Shown here one piece after another: positions 33,084 through 41,208 of a stretch of 64,000 nucleotides of DNA (position 1 is the first letter of the stretch; the number at the start of each line of letters is the position of its first letter). The translations under genes and the position numbers were made by a program. The notes beneath the pieces were generated by a model that was not told the DNA's origin, ran no database searches, and worked only from the letters and a program-made list of their open reading frames with translations. This DNA comes from Phycisphaerales bacterium (GTDB taxonomy: Bacteria > Planctomycetota > Phycisphaerae > UBA1845), in assembly GCA_020639115.1 (NCBI GenBank), contig JACKHG010000002.1:124001-188000 (forward strand), given 5' to 3'.

Positions 33084-33646
33084 GAGTCCAGCCATCCTTC
33101 CAGCACTTCACGCAGCTTGCGACGCGCCCGCACCAGCCGGGTCTCCACCGTGTCGACCGGAACGTCGAGCACGTCCGCTATCTGCCGGTAACTCCATCCC
33201 TCCAGGTGCCGCAACGTCAGCGCCTCGCGGTACAACGGCGGCAACTCCTCGATCGCCCGGCGCATCGCCTCGATCCGCTCCTGGCGGTCAACGTGGTCCG
33301 TCGGTGCGGGCGGTGACTCGAGCCGCGTGTCCGCGTGCAACCGCTGGGTGAACTGCCGGCGCCGCGTCGTTTCGCGACCGGCATCCACGGCTGCGTTGCG
33401 CGCCAACCGGTACACCCAGGAACGCCAGCGCTGCACGTCACGCAACTCATTGATCCGCTCCCAGACCGCAGCCCAGACCTGCTGGGTGACGTCGTCGACC
33501 CGTTGGCGATCTCCCAAGACCGAGTAGACCACGCCGCGGACCCAGCGATCCTCCCTGCGCAGCAGATCGCGAAAGGCGTCGTGGTCACCCTGCCGGATGG
33601 CCTCGATCGCCGACTGATCTGGATCAAAATCCGCAGTCGCCGCCAT
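33080..33646 (-). CDS. ECF-type RNA polymerase sigma factor
   Basis: This 188-residue sigma-70 family protein has only regions 2 and 4. Region 2 includes FRDLLRREDRWVRGVVYSVLGD, DDVTQQVWAAVWERI and WVYRLARNAAVDAGR. Region 4 includes LPPLYREALTLRHLEGWSYRQIADVLDVPVDTVETRLVRARRKLRE. The ATG at 33646 has GAGGTG 10 bases upstream; an ATG at 33655 is the alternative. Translation is coupled to the anti-sigma gene. The frame stays open to 33805, but that part overlaps a structured inverted repeat and does not look coding. Confidence 0.92.
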   Translation of the reverse strand: MAATADFDPDQSAIEAIRQGDHDAFRDLLRREDRWVRGVVYSVLGDRQRVDDVTQQVWAAVWERINELRDVQRWRSWVYRLARNAAVDAGRETTRRRQFTQRLHADTRLESPPAPTDHVDRQERIEAMRRAIEELPPLYREALTLRHLEGWSYRQIADVLDVPVDTVETRLVRARRKLREVLEGWLDS

Positions 33647-33774
33647 CTGCCTCATCACCTCAATAGACGCGTGCAAACGCACCAGCCTGTCAGGCGGATC
33701 GGCGATTTTCAAGGGAATGATCGGACGTGGTGGCTTCTGCTGGTGCAGATGAGCCTGGCGGCGGGCAAACGCCC

Positions 33775-33900
33775 CATCGAGAGCGCCGGCCGGCGCGGCC
33801 GACACTGCGGCTCCGACCGCCTCGGGGTCAGGTCAGGCGGTGGGCTCGGGGCCGCCGGGCGGCGCGCCGCATCCCCTCCGGACAGCCGGCGCTCTCGATG
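33775..33900 (-). ncRNA. Candidate structured leader RNA of the ECF sigma operon
   Basis: A perfect 16-bp inverted repeat (CATCGAGAGCGCCGGC at 33775-33790, complement at 33885-33900) closes a 94-base interior. Inside, CGGCGCG/CGCGCCG forms a second stem next to the first, and ACCGCCT/AGGCGGT (33817-33823 with 33836-33842) forms a hairpin. The segment lies 128 bases upstream of the sigma factor ATG, so on the minus strand it would be a branched 5' leader. The strand and function are inferred, and no Rfam family was recognised. Confidence 0.45.
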
Positions 33901-33980
33901 CGGCGGTGTTGCTCTGATGCTTCAGATTCGAGGGAAATCAATCAGAAATGGCGGTGATGGGGGCGCCGGAACCGCATGAA

Positions 33981-34027
33981 CGAAGGGGGGCAGCGTCCTT
34001 CCCCCCACAGGAGACGCCGCCCCCTTC
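33981..34027. other. Long GC-rich hairpin
   Basis: CGAAGGGGGGCAGCGTC (33981-33997) pairs with GACGCCGCCCCCTTCG (34012-34027) over 16 positions with one bulge and one mismatch, with a 14-base loop. No T-run follows on either strand, so it is not a standard terminator. Confidence 0.55.
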
Positions 34028-34492
34028 GCTCAGGCTGGCATCATAGCCAGCCTCTCACGCGGGTTTTCAATCGCCCGCGTCCTTGCGGATTGCCGCGGAT
34101 GCACCCCCATTGAGCATCCGCAGCTTACGCTCCACTTCATCCCGCCCCTTAGCTTTTGACTCACTCTTTCCCCCCGGCGGACACCGCTCGCTCCCCAGTT
34201 TGCGGTTCCGCTGACGTGCGTCGCTTTCGCGTCGCGTCGTCGGGTGTACTCTAGGCAGCGCCTGTGCCAGCAAACTGGTGATTTGAGGTCCGGCCACAGA
34301 ATCGGTTGTAAGTCGTTAGTTTATAAATAGTTGCAGTGTCTGATTTGCGTGTTAGACAAGTGGCAGTTTACCTAGCGGGCCGCGTGGACGGCTGACGTGG
34401 GGAGTATTGCCCAAATTCGGGAACACCTACCCATCCGCATTACCCAGGCGCGCGGATTGGCCTTCACGGACGGTCTTGAGGATCATGACGAC

Positions 34493-36703
34493 ATGGCTGA
34501 CGCTGCGCCCGAACGCCTAACCAGTCCATCTCCGCAGTGCCCGCGCCTCGGACGCTGGTATGCGGTCGTCTTCCTTGCAGCCGTCCTGATGGGGGCGCCC
34601 GCCCTGCGCGGCACGTTTCTCGGGGGGGATGACATTCAGCTCGTGCGCAACCACGTGCTGGTCAACCAGCCGTCGTTCGCGCATTTCGTGAAGCTCTTCG
34701 CGATCGCCCACCGGGACCTGTATCAGCCGGTGGCGATGGTCAGCTTTCAGCTCGACTTCGTCGTCGTCAACGCGCTGGGCGGGGCGCCGCAGGAGGCCGG
34801 CGGCGTTCCCCACGCTTGGGTTTTTCATGCCACGAACGTACTGCTGCACGGCCTGTGCGCCGTGCTCGTGTGCGCGCTGGCTGCACGGGTGACCCGGAGC
34901 GGCACGCTCGCGCTCGTGGCGGGGCTGATCTTCGCGCTGCACCCGCTGAACGTCGAGACCGTCGCGTGGATCAACGGGCGGATGACGCTGCTATCGACGC
35001 TGTTTCTGCTCGCCGCACTGCTCTTACTCGAGCGGTATCGTCGCGACGGCGGATGGTGGCGCGGCGCGGTCGCTGTCGCGCTCGTGGCGCTGTGCCACAT
35101 GAGCAAGGTGCGGCCGGAGTTGCCGCTGCTGCTGGCGGTGCCGGTGCTTGTTGCGTGGCAGCGGCCGGCGCGGGGCTGGTGGCTCGCATGGGGCGCGGTT
35201 GCCCTCGCAACGGCGTTCTTCGTCGTGCTGAATCTGCAGTTCAGCCAGGGCATGCTCGAAGAGGGGGCGAAGTTCCTGCACGGTCCGCGCATTGTGCGCA
35301 CTGTTCTTGCGCTGGGCTGGTACGTCACGCGGATATTCGTACCGCTGGGACTTTCGCCCTATCACCCCACGCCGCCCGCCGTGACCTGGCATCAACCAGG
35401 CCTGCTGGTTGCGGCGCTGGCGGTGGTGGCTGCGCTCGTTGCCGTCGCAGCGTCGATCCGCTGGACGCGGCTGGGGTGGGCTGGGGCGCTGTGGATGCTC
35501 CTGGCACTGGGTGCGACGCTGCCGCTTGTGGCGTCGCGCAATCTCGCGTTTGCGGATCGTTATATGTACCTGCCTCTCGCCGGTGTGGTCTGGCCGCTGG
35601 CGGCCCTGCTGTTGGTGGTGGCGCGGCGCGTGCCGCGGACTCTCGCTTGCACAGTGGGCCTCGTTCTGGCGGTGGCGTTCGCGGCAGTCAGTTGGCATAC
35701 GATCGGCTATTACCGCGACAACGTGACGCGTGCAGCCCGCATGGCCGAACTCTATCCCGGATACCCAAAGGTGCGCTTGGCGTACGCCCAGGCGCTTCTC
35801 GGCGCTAACCAGCTTGATCGCGCCGACGCCCTGGCCCGGGAGCTGACGTCCGCATCCGATTCGTCCGTGGCCAGTGAGGCCTGGCAGGCGCTCGGGCAGA
35901 TCGCCGACGAGCGGGGCGACCCCGACGAAGCGCTGCGTGATTTCCAAGCTGCGGTGCAGGCCGCCCCGGACACCGCGCTGGCGCACGCGCACCTCGGCAA
36001 AGCGCTGCTCGCAGCGAATCGCGTCGAGGAGGCAGCCCGCGAACTGGCCCGGGCGGCTGATCTCGCGCCGAACTACAACCCCGCGTTGCTCGACCTGGCC
36101 CAGGCGTACTGGCAACTCGGGCGCACCGACGATGCGCGTCGCGTGTATACGCAGGTGCTTGGGAACAACCCATACGACACCGCGGCGCTCGTGGGCCTCG
36201 CCCAGTTGGATATCGCCGGCGGTGACTACGCTGCGGCGCTCGATCGTCTCGCCACGGCGGGCCGGATCACGCCGCGGGATCCGCAGGTCCGGGCGCTGGA
36301 TGCCTGGGCCCGCTACATGGCGGGCGACTGGCCGGGGGCGGCTGGGCAGGTGCGTGAGGCGCTGGCTCTGGCGCCGGATCAGCCGCTGGGGCGCATTGTC
36401 TCCGTGGGGCTGGCGCTGGCGCAGGGCGCGCCGGCGCAGGCGCTCGCGATCACCAGCGAACTGACGAAAGAGCGGGTGCTCGACGATGCCGCGTTGTTCG
36501 ACGCGTTTGCGGGCGTGGTGCAGATGCTCGCGCAGCGCGACACCGAAAATCCCTGGCCGTACTACGTGATGGCCATGGCCTGCCATGCGACGGGCCGCGA
36601 CGAAGCCGCGCACATGGCGGCGGACGCGTTCAAGCAGATGAACGGCGATCCGCAGTGGCATCAGCGGATCGACGCGCTGCTCGCCGAGGGGCGGGAGAAG
36701 TAG
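34493..36703 (+). CDS. GT-C-like multi-pass membrane protein with TPR domain (TMTC-like)
   Basis: This 736-residue protein has about 10 membrane helices in the first 400 residues and a TPR domain in the last 300. The first loop has the acidic pair FLGGDDIQLVRNHVL expected of GT-C glycosyltransferases. Later landmarks are FALHPLNVETVAWINGRMTLLST, PLGLSPYHPTPP and FADRYMYLPLAG, all typical of TMTC / DUF1736-like proteins. TPR helices run from KVRLAYAQALLGANQLDRADALA to the end. It may transfer a sugar from a lipid carrier to exported proteins, with the TPR part binding the substrate. The ATG at 34493 follows a GAGG site and opens just before the first helix. Confidence 0.82.
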   Translation: MADAAPERLTSPSPQCPRLGRWYAVVFLAAVLMGAPALRGTFLGGDDIQLVRNHVLVNQPSFAHFVKLFAIAHRDLYQPVAMVSFQLDFVVVNALGGAPQEAGGVPHAWVFHATNVLLHGLCAVLVCALAARVTRSGTLALVAGLIFALHPLNVETVAWINGRMTLLSTLFLLAALLLLERYRRDGGWWRGAVAVALVALCHMSKVRPELPLLLAVPVLVAWQRPARGWWLAWGAVALATAFFVVLNLQFSQGMLEEGAKFLHGPRIVRTVLALGWYVTRIFVPLGLSPYHPTPPAVTWHQPGLLVAALAVVAALVAVAASIRWTRLGWAGALWMLLALGATLPLVASRNLAFADRYMYLPLAGVVWPLAALLLVVARRVPRTLACTVGLVLAVAFAAVSWHTIGYYRDNVTRAARMAELYPGYPKVRLAYAQALLGANQLDRADALARELTSASDSSVASEAWQALGQIADERGDPDEALRDFQAAVQAAPDTALAHAHLGKALLAANRVEEAARELARAADLAPNYNPALLDLAQAYWQLGRTDDARRVYTQVLGNNPYDTAALVGLAQLDIAGGDYAAALDRLATAGRITPRDPQVRALDAWARYMAGDWPGAAGQVREALALAPDQPLGRIVSVGLALAQGAPAQALAITSELTKERVLDDAALFDAFAGVVQMLAQRDTENPWPYYVMAMACHATGRDEAAHMAADAFKQMNGDPQWHQRIDALLAEGREK

Positions 36704-36711
36704 CCGTCGGG

Positions 36712-38037
36712 TCAGCAGGTTGCTTCGGCCGGGGCAGCCTCGACCGGTGCGGGCGCCTGGCGCAGCGACATGAGCCGCAGGCTCTGAATCGCGACCGCGG
36801 GACTTTCCATCTGCGCCTTGAGCCACGCGATCATGCGGTCCTCATCGAAGAGTCGTGGCTGATTGGCGAGCAGAAACTCGACGCGGTTGAGCCCGTAGCG
36901 AATGAGTTCGAGGTCGAGCCGCTCTTTGTGCTCCTGCTGGGCCCGGGCGCGGGCCACGAAGATGATCGCGTTGAGGTCGTGGATGTGCTGGTGCAGCCCG
37001 CTGGCAATGCTCATCCGCGTGCCGCACAGGTAGCGCTGCCAGAGCCGCGTGCGGTAGTAGCGCAGCAGCAGCGCGGTGCCCGCGGGATCGATCTGCGGAT
37101 CCACTTCGTGCTGCAGCACCTGGCCGATGTTGAGGTTGCAGCCGAGCAGGCGTGACGCGTACGCACCGTTCAGGCGGGCCAGCGACATGAGCTTGGGCAT
37201 GAGCGTCAGGCGTTTCCAGAGGCTGAGCTGGATGGGGGCATCCGCGGGGCACGTGTCGCGGAAGAGCGTCGCGGCGAAGAGCATGCGCGCGGGGCTGGGC
37301 GCCGCCGCGGGATGGGCAAAGCCATAGGTGTCCGGGCGCTGAGGCTGATCGGGCAGGCGTGCGCCGCTGCGCAGCGCGTGGATCAGCGCATCGCCGTTGT
37401 CCTCGTCGCCCGCGGCCTTCTTGTAGCGCCGCGTGCCCACGAGCACGGTGAGCGCGTCGGCGAAGCGCTCCCAGATGTCGCCCTCCGCGGCGTCGGCGAA
37501 GGTCGCCTCGAGGCGTTCGAAGAGTGCGTCCGCCTCGGCCTGCGTCAGTTGCACTTCGGGATCGAGCGGCACGAGCGCCGTGGTGTCGGCGGGCCGCCGC
37601 GACAGCGGAATAACCGCGGCGATATCGTCGGCCTGCTCCGCCAGGAGCTTGCCGTCGTCGCTTTGGACCGCCGGGCAACCGAAGTCCACCGAGACGCGGT
37701 CATCCTGCGGCAGGCGCGCGACGAGGAACGGGAACTTGAGGCATCCGTGCGGCTTCGCCTCCGGCCCCATTTCCTTGTGGATGATGCACAGGCCGTCGCG
37801 ATCGAGGAAAAGGCAGCGCGTGCCGTCGCCCTTGGCCAGCACGAAGTAGCCCTCGGGGGTGCCGTGCGGCCGCGTGTAGTACTTGCGGCCGGCGAGCTGC
37901 GGGTACGCGGAGAAGTTGTGGTGTTCGAGCGCCGCGGCCTTGTCGGACTCGATCAGCGTCCCCCACGGCTGATCGCAGCACTTCGTGCAGCTTCCGCAGG
38001 AGAAATGAGCGTTGGCATCCAGTACGCGCAGGCGCAT
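36712..38037 (-). CDS. YkgJ-type cysteine-cluster protein
   Basis: This 441-residue protein has an N-terminal cysteine cluster, Cys14, Cys17, Cys20 and Cys21 (CGSCTKCC). It continues with CLFLDRDGLCIIHKE, PHGCLKFPFLV and FGCPAV, which together match the YkgJ / UPF0153 group of putative metal- or iron-sulfur-binding proteins. The C-terminal 270 residues are helical and not recognised. The strong GGGGAGG site before the ATG at 38037 fixes the start. It is divergent from the RCK channel-like gene. Confidence 0.82.
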   Translation of the reverse strand: MRLRVLDANAHFSCGSCTKCCDQPWGTLIESDKAAALEHHNFSAYPQLAGRKYYTRPHGTPEGYFVLAKGDGTRCLFLDRDGLCIIHKEMGPEAKPHGCLKFPFLVARLPQDDRVSVDFGCPAVQSDDGKLLAEQADDIAAVIPLSRRPADTTALVPLDPEVQLTQAEADALFERLEATFADAAEGDIWERFADALTVLVGTRRYKKAAGDEDNGDALIHALRSGARLPDQPQRPDTYGFAHPAAAPSPARMLFAATLFRDTCPADAPIQLSLWKRLTLMPKLMSLARLNGAYASRLLGCNLNIGQVLQHEVDPQIDPAGTALLLRYYRTRLWQRYLCGTRMSIASGLHQHIHDLNAIIFVARARAQQEHKERLDLELIRYGLNRVEFLLANQPRLFDEDRMIAWLKAQMESPAVAIQSLRLMSLRQAPAPVEAAPAEATC

Positions 38038-38219
38038 CGTGACCTCCCCATGTCCATTCGGCTCCCGTTCCGCGCGGGCGCGCAGAACGGTCCCGTCCCG
38101 ACTGGCATCGGCGACGCCCCGCGGAATCTTGACCGCGGCTGTGCCGGTGGGGAAGCAGGCAGCGATTATCGGCGGTTCTGGTGGCTCCGGCGCCGATGCG
38201 CCTCGGGGTATCCGGAGAG

Positions 38220-38232
38220 GTGGAATATTCAC
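38220..38232. promoter_or_regulatory. Candidate operator, GTGGAATATTCAC
   Basis: This near-palindrome lies in the divergent region between the YkgJ and RCK genes and shares GAATATTCAC with the perfect palindrome at 40316-40329. It is unusually AT-rich for this genome. No regulator is known. Confidence 0.35.
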
Positions 38233-38323
38233 AATCGTGGCGCAAGTCAGTACTCTGGATGCGCGGGATGCATCTGGCACGATGCCGCGGCATCCGGCGG
38301 CCGCATTGCGGACCTGATATCAA

Positions 38324-39430
38324 GTGACGCCGAATAGTGATTCATCTCGGGCGCACCTGCCGGCGGCGGCGCGGCGCAATCCGCTCGCGTCGCGCTGGTG
38401 GCGCGAATGGTGTTTCCTCAAGGTCGTCTACGCCCACGTGCGCGTGCGGCTGGTGATCGTCGCCGGCGTGCTGCTCGTCGGCGCGTGGCTGTTCATGGTG
38501 CTCGAACCCGAGCGCCCCCACACGTTCGCGCAGGCCGTGCACTGCACGTGGTGCCTGATCTTCGGCGAACCGCCCGAGGAATTTCCCCAGCACGTCGTGC
38601 TGCAGGGGCTCTTCTTCCTACTGCCCGTGCTGGGCCTGACGGTGATCATCGAGGCGATCGTGGATCTGGCGTTCACGCTGCGCGATCGCAGGCGGAGCGA
38701 ACGGAGCTGGTGTGCGATGATGGCGAACTCGCTTTCCAATCACGTGGTGCTGGTCGGGCTCGGCAAGCTGGGCTACCGCACCTACGGCCTGCTGCGCCGG
38801 CTGAACGAGCCGGTCGTCGTGGTCGAAAAGAACGCCGACTGCCAGTTCGTGGAGGAGGTGCGCCGCGACCAGGCCCCGCTGTTCATCGCCGACGCCCGCC
38901 GCGACGCCGTGCTCGCCGACGTGAACATCGCCAAGGCCAAGAGCATCATCCTCGCCACGGACGACGACCTGGCCAACCTGGAGGTGGCGCTTGACGCCCG
39001 CCGAATCAACCCGGGCATCCGCGTCGTGCTGCGAATGTTCGACCAGAACATGGCCGACAAGATCCGCGACGGCTTCAACATCTACACCGCGATGTCGCAG
39101 TCGGCGATTTCCGCGCCGGCGTTCGCCACCGCGGCGCTCGACCGCGCGATCGTGAACAGCTTCATGGTGAACGATGCGCTGATCGTGATGCAGCGCTGGA
39201 TCGTCCGCGAGCACGGCCCGCTCTGCGGCAAGACGGTCGGCGCGATCATGACCGACTACGGCTTCGGCGTGCTCGAACGGCACGCCGCCGGCGGCGAAAT
39301 GCAGGTCATCCCACCGCCGAACGCGACGCTTCAACCGAACGACCGGCTCGTCGTGCAGGGTGCGTACGCGGCGCTCGCCACACTCCGCCGCCAGTCGATC
39401 GACGTGGCCGCGGAAACCGCCGGCGCATAG
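38324..39430 (+). CDS. Two-helix channel-like protein with RCK (TrkA-N) NAD-binding domain
   Basis: This 368-residue protein has two membrane helices (about 42-62 and 92-116) around a re-entrant-like segment. A Rossmann RCK-N domain starts at NHVVLVGLGKLGYRTYGLLRR (from about 138), and an RCK-C-like end follows. Overall this is the layout of a ligand-gated K+ channel. The filter position reads HCTWCLIFGEPPEEFP instead of a TVGYGD sequence. A family of RCK proteins with this non-canonical pore exists, and its transport activity is unclear to me. The start is a GTG at 38324; there is no good ribosome site, so the start is less certain. Confidence 0.78.
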   Translation: MTPNSDSSRAHLPAAARRNPLASRWWREWCFLKVVYAHVRVRLVIVAGVLLVGAWLFMVLEPERPHTFAQAVHCTWCLIFGEPPEEFPQHVVLQGLFFLLPVLGLTVIIEAIVDLAFTLRDRRRSERSWCAMMANSLSNHVVLVGLGKLGYRTYGLLRRLNEPVVVVEKNADCQFVEEVRRDQAPLFIADARRDAVLADVNIAKAKSIILATDDDLANLEVALDARRINPGIRVVLRMFDQNMADKIRDGFNIYTAMSQSAISAPAFATAALDRAIVNSFMVNDALIVMQRWIVREHGPLCGKTVGAIMTDYGFGVLERHAAGGEMQVIPPPNATLQPNDRLVVQGAYAALATLRRQSIDVAAETAGA

Positions 39431-39463
39431 CCCAGGTCCGCGCCTGCGGGGTGTCACTTGCGG

Positions 39464-40156
39464 CTATGGCAATCCCATCATGCCGCCGCCCATCATCCCA
39501 CCGGGGCCGTGGTGGAAGCCGCCGGCCACATCGGCGGACATGTGCGTGTACAGGTTGTCCGTGACGAGGATCCACTCGGCGGTGTCACCGTCGCCGTCGA
39601 GATCGTCGACGTCCTGCATCAGCGTGCACGGATAGACTCCGCCGCACGTGTAGTCGCTGTTCAGGAACCCGGGAACCGCGAAGCGGTTGTCGACCTGCGC
39701 ACCCGACGCCAGGCGGCAGCCGTACGCACCGGGCGTCTCCAACGCCCCGACACCCACGATTTCCGCGCAGGGCATCGCGAAATCAACGGTGCTGCCAGCC
39801 GCCACCTCGACGTCGGCGTACTGGTCCGTCAGGCCGAGATGGCTCGCGAAGTACGCCATGTGGAACGTGGCGTCCTCGTCAGACAGATTTGTGCAACGGA
39901 CGGTGAGCACGCCGTCACTCGTCGCCAGATCGTCGTAACCCGCAAAGCCCATCATCATCGGGCCGTACTGGAAATACCCATCCATGAAGTGTCCGCCAAA
40001 CCCCTGCGTTCCGCCGATCTGCTCGGCGACCTGGGTGGCCTTCGCGTCAACCTCGTCAACGAGATCCGCCTGCGGGTCGGTCGGCACGCCCGTGCAGCCA
40101 GACAGTCCCGCGGTGGCCAGCAGGCCGACGACAATCCATTTCAGCATTCCTACCAT
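39464..40156 (-). CDS. Lipoprotein with Met/His/Gly-rich C-terminus
   Basis: This 230-residue protein has a lipoprotein signal (LATAGLSGC, lipid-modified Cys21). Its body contains four further cysteines and acidic loops such as DVDDLDGDGDTAEWIL. The tail HHGPGGMMGGGMMGLP and the segment GYFQYGPMMMGFAGY are rich in Met and His and could bind copper or another soft metal; this is inferred from composition. The family is not recognised. An AGGA site precedes the ATG at 40156. Confidence 0.75.
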   Translation of the reverse strand: MVGMLKWIVVGLLATAGLSGCTGVPTDPQADLVDEVDAKATQVAEQIGGTQGFGGHFMDGYFQYGPMMMGFAGYDDLATSDGVLTVRCTNLSDEDATFHMAYFASHLGLTDQYADVEVAAGSTVDFAMPCAEIVGVGALETPGAYGCRLASGAQVDNRFAVPGFLNSDYTCGGVYPCTLMQDVDDLDGDGDTAEWILVTDNLYTHMSADVAGGFHHGPGGMMGGGMMGLP

Positions 40157-40315
40157 GCGTCCTGTTCTCCGTGGCTGGGCGTCTAAGGCTTTGGCCACCA
40201 TACGGCATCCCGGCGGCACTGGTGCAATCATAGATGCGCAGGCCAGCGCCGAACTTCCGAGAAATGGATAAACACGTGAGGGCGGGGGGGCGCATGCGCC
40301 CCATTGCAGCCGCAA

Positions 40316-40329
40316 CGTGAATATTCACG
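40316..40329. promoter_or_regulatory. Perfect 14-bp palindrome CGTGAATATTCACG
   Basis: It lies between the efp stop and the lipoprotein start (both genes on the minus strand), about 160 bases upstream of the lipoprotein ATG. It shares GAATATTCAC with the site at 38220-38232. A dimeric repressor or activator site is plausible. Confidence 0.4.
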
Positions 40330-40391
40330 GTGCAGCGGACGGGGGCGTGGGGAACTAAAGCGGTAGCGCTACAACGCGGACACGGCCCGCC

Positions 40392-40952
40392 CTACTTGGC
40401 GCGGTCGAGGTACGCGCCGGTGCGGGTGTCGACGCGGATTTTGTCGCCGGGCTCGACGAAACCGGGCACCTTGACGCGGGCGCCGGTCTCGAGCGTGGCG
40501 TCCTTCATCTGGGCCGACGCGGTCGCCCCCTTCACCACCGGCGGGGTGTCCGCGATGGTCAGCGTAACCGTGTTGGGCAGTTCGAAGCTGATGATCTGGC
40601 CGTCGAGCAACTGGCAGGAGATCTTCTCGTTGGGGGTGAGGTAGGCCTTGGCGTCGCCGACGATCTCCGGGGTCACGGTGATCTGGTCGTAGGTGTTGTG
40701 GTCCATGATCACGAAGCCGGTCGCGTCCTCGTAGAGAAACTCGTACTCCTTGGCTTCGACGAACGGCACCTCGAGCGTGTCGTCAACGCGGAAACGGACG
40801 TCGATCACGTTGCCCTGCTTGAAGCTCTTGAGCTTCGCCTGCATGTAGCTGCGCTTGTTGCCCTTGGCCACGTGCTGGGCGTCGTGGACCACGTAGAGCT
40901 GCCCTTCATACAGGACGGTCTTGCCTTTGCGCAGATCGACGGCCTTGATCAT
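40392..40952 (-). CDS. efp: Elongation factor P
   Basis: This 186-residue translation factor relieves ribosome stalling at proline runs. The three-domain layout and length are standard: KGN-containing domain I, YEFLYEDATGFVIMDHNTYDQ in domain II, and VKVPGFVEPGDKIRVDTRTGAYLDRAK at the C-terminus. The tip loop reads AKGNKRSYMQ (Lys30 to Gln38 region) in place of the PGKGQAF type. An ungapped alignment puts Asn32 where Lys34 of E. coli is modified, with Lys33 and Arg34 next to it. No modifying enzyme gene is found nearby. Confidence 0.96.
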   Translation of the reverse strand: MIKAVDLRKGKTVLYEGQLYVVHDAQHVAKGNKRSYMQAKLKSFKQGNVIDVRFRVDDTLEVPFVEAKEYEFLYEDATGFVIMDHNTYDQITVTPEIVGDAKAYLTPNEKISCQLLDGQIISFELPNTVTLTIADTPPVVKGATASAQMKDATLETGARVKVPGFVEPGDKIRVDTRTGAYLDRAK

Positions 40953-41208
40953 GGCCGGTTACCTCCGGTTCACAATGGACTGGGTGCGGCGCCGCCAGAA
41001 GCGTCCGTTACTTTCCCCTTACCGAGCCGCGTAGTGTCCCAGAGCCAGCCAAAACGGTCAAGGGGAGCGAAACAGGGGTGAAACAGGCGTGGTCCACCCC
41101 GGGGACGGGGGCCGGTCCGGGCCGCGGATCGATCGCTCAGGCCCACTCCGGAACCTACCCGGCTGTTGCCGACGGGCGATCTGCGCTGCGGGCGGTACAA
41201 TCGGCGGC

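Larger units (their letters stand above)
33647..34492. other. Long divergent intergenic region with two strong structures
   Basis: This 846-base gap separates the sigma operon (minus) from the TMTC-like gene (plus). It holds the long inverted-repeat structure at 33775-33900, the long hairpin at 33981-34027, and an AT-rich stretch around 34310-34380 that may carry the promoter of the plus-strand gene. A 76-codon minus-strand frame at 34067-34297 has no recognisable product. Confidence 0.6.

Noticed and set aside
33647..33805. N-terminal extension of the ECF sigma factor frame to 33805
   Set aside because: It is Pro/Arg-rich without sigma homology and overlaps the inverted-repeat structure; a ribosome site supports the later start.
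34067..34297. A 76-codon minus-strand frame in the long intergenic region
   Set aside because: It has no ribosome site and no recognisable family, and it overlaps probable regulatory sequence.
34319..34360. A possible third copy of the 41-bp AT-rich element (TTAGTTTAT...)
   Set aside because: Only the first nine bases resemble the others; the conserved TTACGTTTTGA block is missing.
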